Assembly: GCA_001724265.1 (NCBI GenBank)
Contig: MEDY01000251.1
Coordinates: forward strand, 1 to 44,899
Direction: 5' to 3'
Source of the DNA: Rhizaria sp. SCN 62-66
Lineage: Eukaryota; Rhizaria, unplaced
Length of the DNA stretch: 44,899 nucleotides
Below are positions 43,331 to 44,899 of the stretch, one piece after another. The number at the start of each line of letters is the position of its first letter. Position 1 is the stretch's first letter. The notes beneath the pieces were generated by a model, which ran no database searches, was not told the DNA's origin, and saw nothing but the letters and a program-made list of their open reading frames with translations. The position numbers and the translations under genes were made by a program.

Positions 43331-44899
43331 GGAGAGCGGGGACGCGGAAGCGGTGGCGCGCGGCAGTGACGAGGACGCGCGGAGGACGACGGATACGAAA
43401 AAAAGCGAAGGACTGGGGACGAGACCGCAGACCGAGCGCTGTAGTGGCGGTTAAATGGTCAAGCCAGCGGAGGGAAAAAGAGCCCCAAAGCGGGGAACAC
43501 CGAGTAAGCTGGCTGGTGTTTGAAAGAAACACAGCGCCGCTAAGTGACGCGTCTAAATAGAGTTATAGACACAGTATAGAGAGAGGAAATAGACGTCAGA
43601 CAAAGGGTTTTTGGAATGAACGTTGGAGCAGTACTGGCCCCTTGTTGCAAAAACAGTTTAGGGATATTTCGAGATAGACTCACTGTCAGTGCTCATGAGA
43701 ACAAAACTAGAGAATAATAATAAAACATTCTACACAGAACCTTCAATTTGAACCGAACAGGTGCTTCTATTAGTGCGAAAGAGCGGACGCCGTGACTGCC
43801 CAGAATGCAGAGCAGGCTAGCTCGTTGGTAGGTCGGTCAGCCCGCTCCGTCGGTCTAAGATTTTTTCGGAACCACGCTTCTCTCTCTCTCTCTGCTTATC
43901 GAAAACTACAAATGCAAGTTTTGATCGTGCGATTTCAATAGCTGTAGACTCATTATTTCCTATTCGACATTTTTTATTTTATTTTTTGTCTTGTCAACGT
44001 GTTTTTGATCTCATTCACAAAAGATACTGCCCTATATTCGACCGTTTGTACCTCTTGCAGTCGAGTTTTAAATCAAAGTGATGACGAGCTTAGTAGATAC
44101 CATAAGCATTAATAAGTTGTGACACAATAATTCTACATAAAAATCGTTCGATTTTTAATTGTTGGAAGGGTTGGGCCTTGTATGCGCTGTCTAACGACAC
44201 TCGTAGATGTTTTGTCACAAAACGTTACTGGATTTAAAAGCTATAAATGAGAGTTGTAACATAAATGTTGTGTACATGTTGTTTTCATGGAATGTTAGAT
44301 ATCAATAATAATATAATAAAACAGTCGATCATTGTTATAGCTAGACAAAATCACTTGAAGATGAAGTTATTAGTTATAATACATAACCATGCGACCGGTA
44401 CGGGTTGCTATGATTTTCTAGTCACTCTGAGAGTTATGTGAGATATGTACGAAATTATTATACACCGAGAGGCAAAAATAACAAGTTTAACACTTGTAGG
44501 TGGAATACGCTAACAAACTGCACCCAACTCATGATGCTATACATTTAAGAGTGGCCTTGTTTTCACACGTGACGGAACAAAAAGTGTCAGGATACAATAT
44601 GAAATTTGCATAGATTTCCATTAAAATAAAGTAAAGTCAGTGATATAAAAGGCGGGTTCCAAGACTCCTATGCAATATACACAGATATTACCAAAAATAG
44701 GGCTTGAATGTTGTTACGCGCGAGATTTTACATAAAGGGACTCTCTCACAGGAAATCCACAGAGAAACGGCACCCAACGACCTCCTAAGCTCCCTTTATT
44801 AGGGTGGTGTTTTCTGTGAACACACACGGAAGGATTCTGTGTTTAAAGTGTGTGTTTTCTGTGTTTAAAGTATCTGTTATCTGAATATAATTCGAATTA
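43331..44899. other. TmcB-like promoter and AT-rich gene-free right end
   Basis: The first ~220 bases are GC-rich leader/promoter sequence; the rest is AT-rich. There is a (CT)n tract at about 43879..43895. No gene or tRNA could be supported. Confidence 0.55.
44836..44870. repeat. Two-copy direct repeat, 22-base period
   Basis: TCTGTGTTTAAAG occurs at 44836 and again at 44858 with similar T/G-rich spacers. It is the only clear short tandem repeat in the right-hand gap. Confidence 0.7.

Noticed and set aside
43805-43880. tRNA-like A-box (TAGCTCGTTGGTAG) followed by a T6 run
   Set aside because: No B-box, no acceptor-stem pairing and no anticodon arm can be drawn, so it is not called as a tRNA or Pol III gene.
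1-44899. Prokaryotic features: operons, CRISPR arrays, insertion sequences
   Set aside because: Spliced genes, eukaryote-only families and wide intergenic gaps exclude a bacterial source; no CRISPR-like regular repeats or transposase genes were seen.

Overview
The window is nuclear DNA from a eukaryote, most likely a flagellated protist or an early-diverging, chytrid-like lineage. Genes carry spliceosomal introns. Exons are strongly GC-rich and full of Ala, Ser, Gly and Asn runs, while introns and intergenic DNA are AT-rich. Two gene products point to a cilium: a CEP164-like distal-appendage protein and a PIH1D2-like dynein-assembly factor. The species cannot be named from the sequence alone.

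Layout from left to right (strand in brackets): CEP164-like, running off the left edge (-); small MYND zinc-finger membrane protein (-); AADAT/ARO8-type aminotransferase (-); WDR74/NSA1 ribosome-biogenesis protein (+); PDSS2-like polyprenyl synthase subunit (+); predicted beta-barrel protein (-); about 2 kb of AT-rich DNA; OGFOD1/Tpa1 prolyl hydroxylase (-); PIH1D2-like (+); a broken Tse2-type ADP-ribosyltransferase-like gene (-); membrane-anchored SGNH hydrolase (+); Ser/Gln-rich nuclear-type protein (-); RNA polymerase III subunit RPC82/POLR3C (-); about 3.7 kb of A/C-rich DNA; and a large TmcB-like multi-pass membrane protein with a PAS domain (-). They do not form one pathway. Housekeeping functions (ribosome biogenesis and modification, Pol III, ubiquinone and lysine/tryptophan metabolism) sit among ciliary and sensory genes.

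The most striking signal is that four of the thirteen genes contain an in-frame TAG followed by more coding sequence in the same frame and with the same composition. In three of them the sequence beyond the TAG is clearly part of the protein: the prenyl-synthase C-terminus, the start of the OGFOD1 fold, and the last membrane segment of the TmcB-like protein. All twelve visible gene ends are TGA (7) or TAA (5), none TAG. This suggests that UAG is a sense codon in this nuclear genome, with Gln as the best guess. A second unusual signal is the 5' splice site: ten of eleven inferred introns begin GTACG and one begins GTCCG, so position +4 is always C instead of the usual A.
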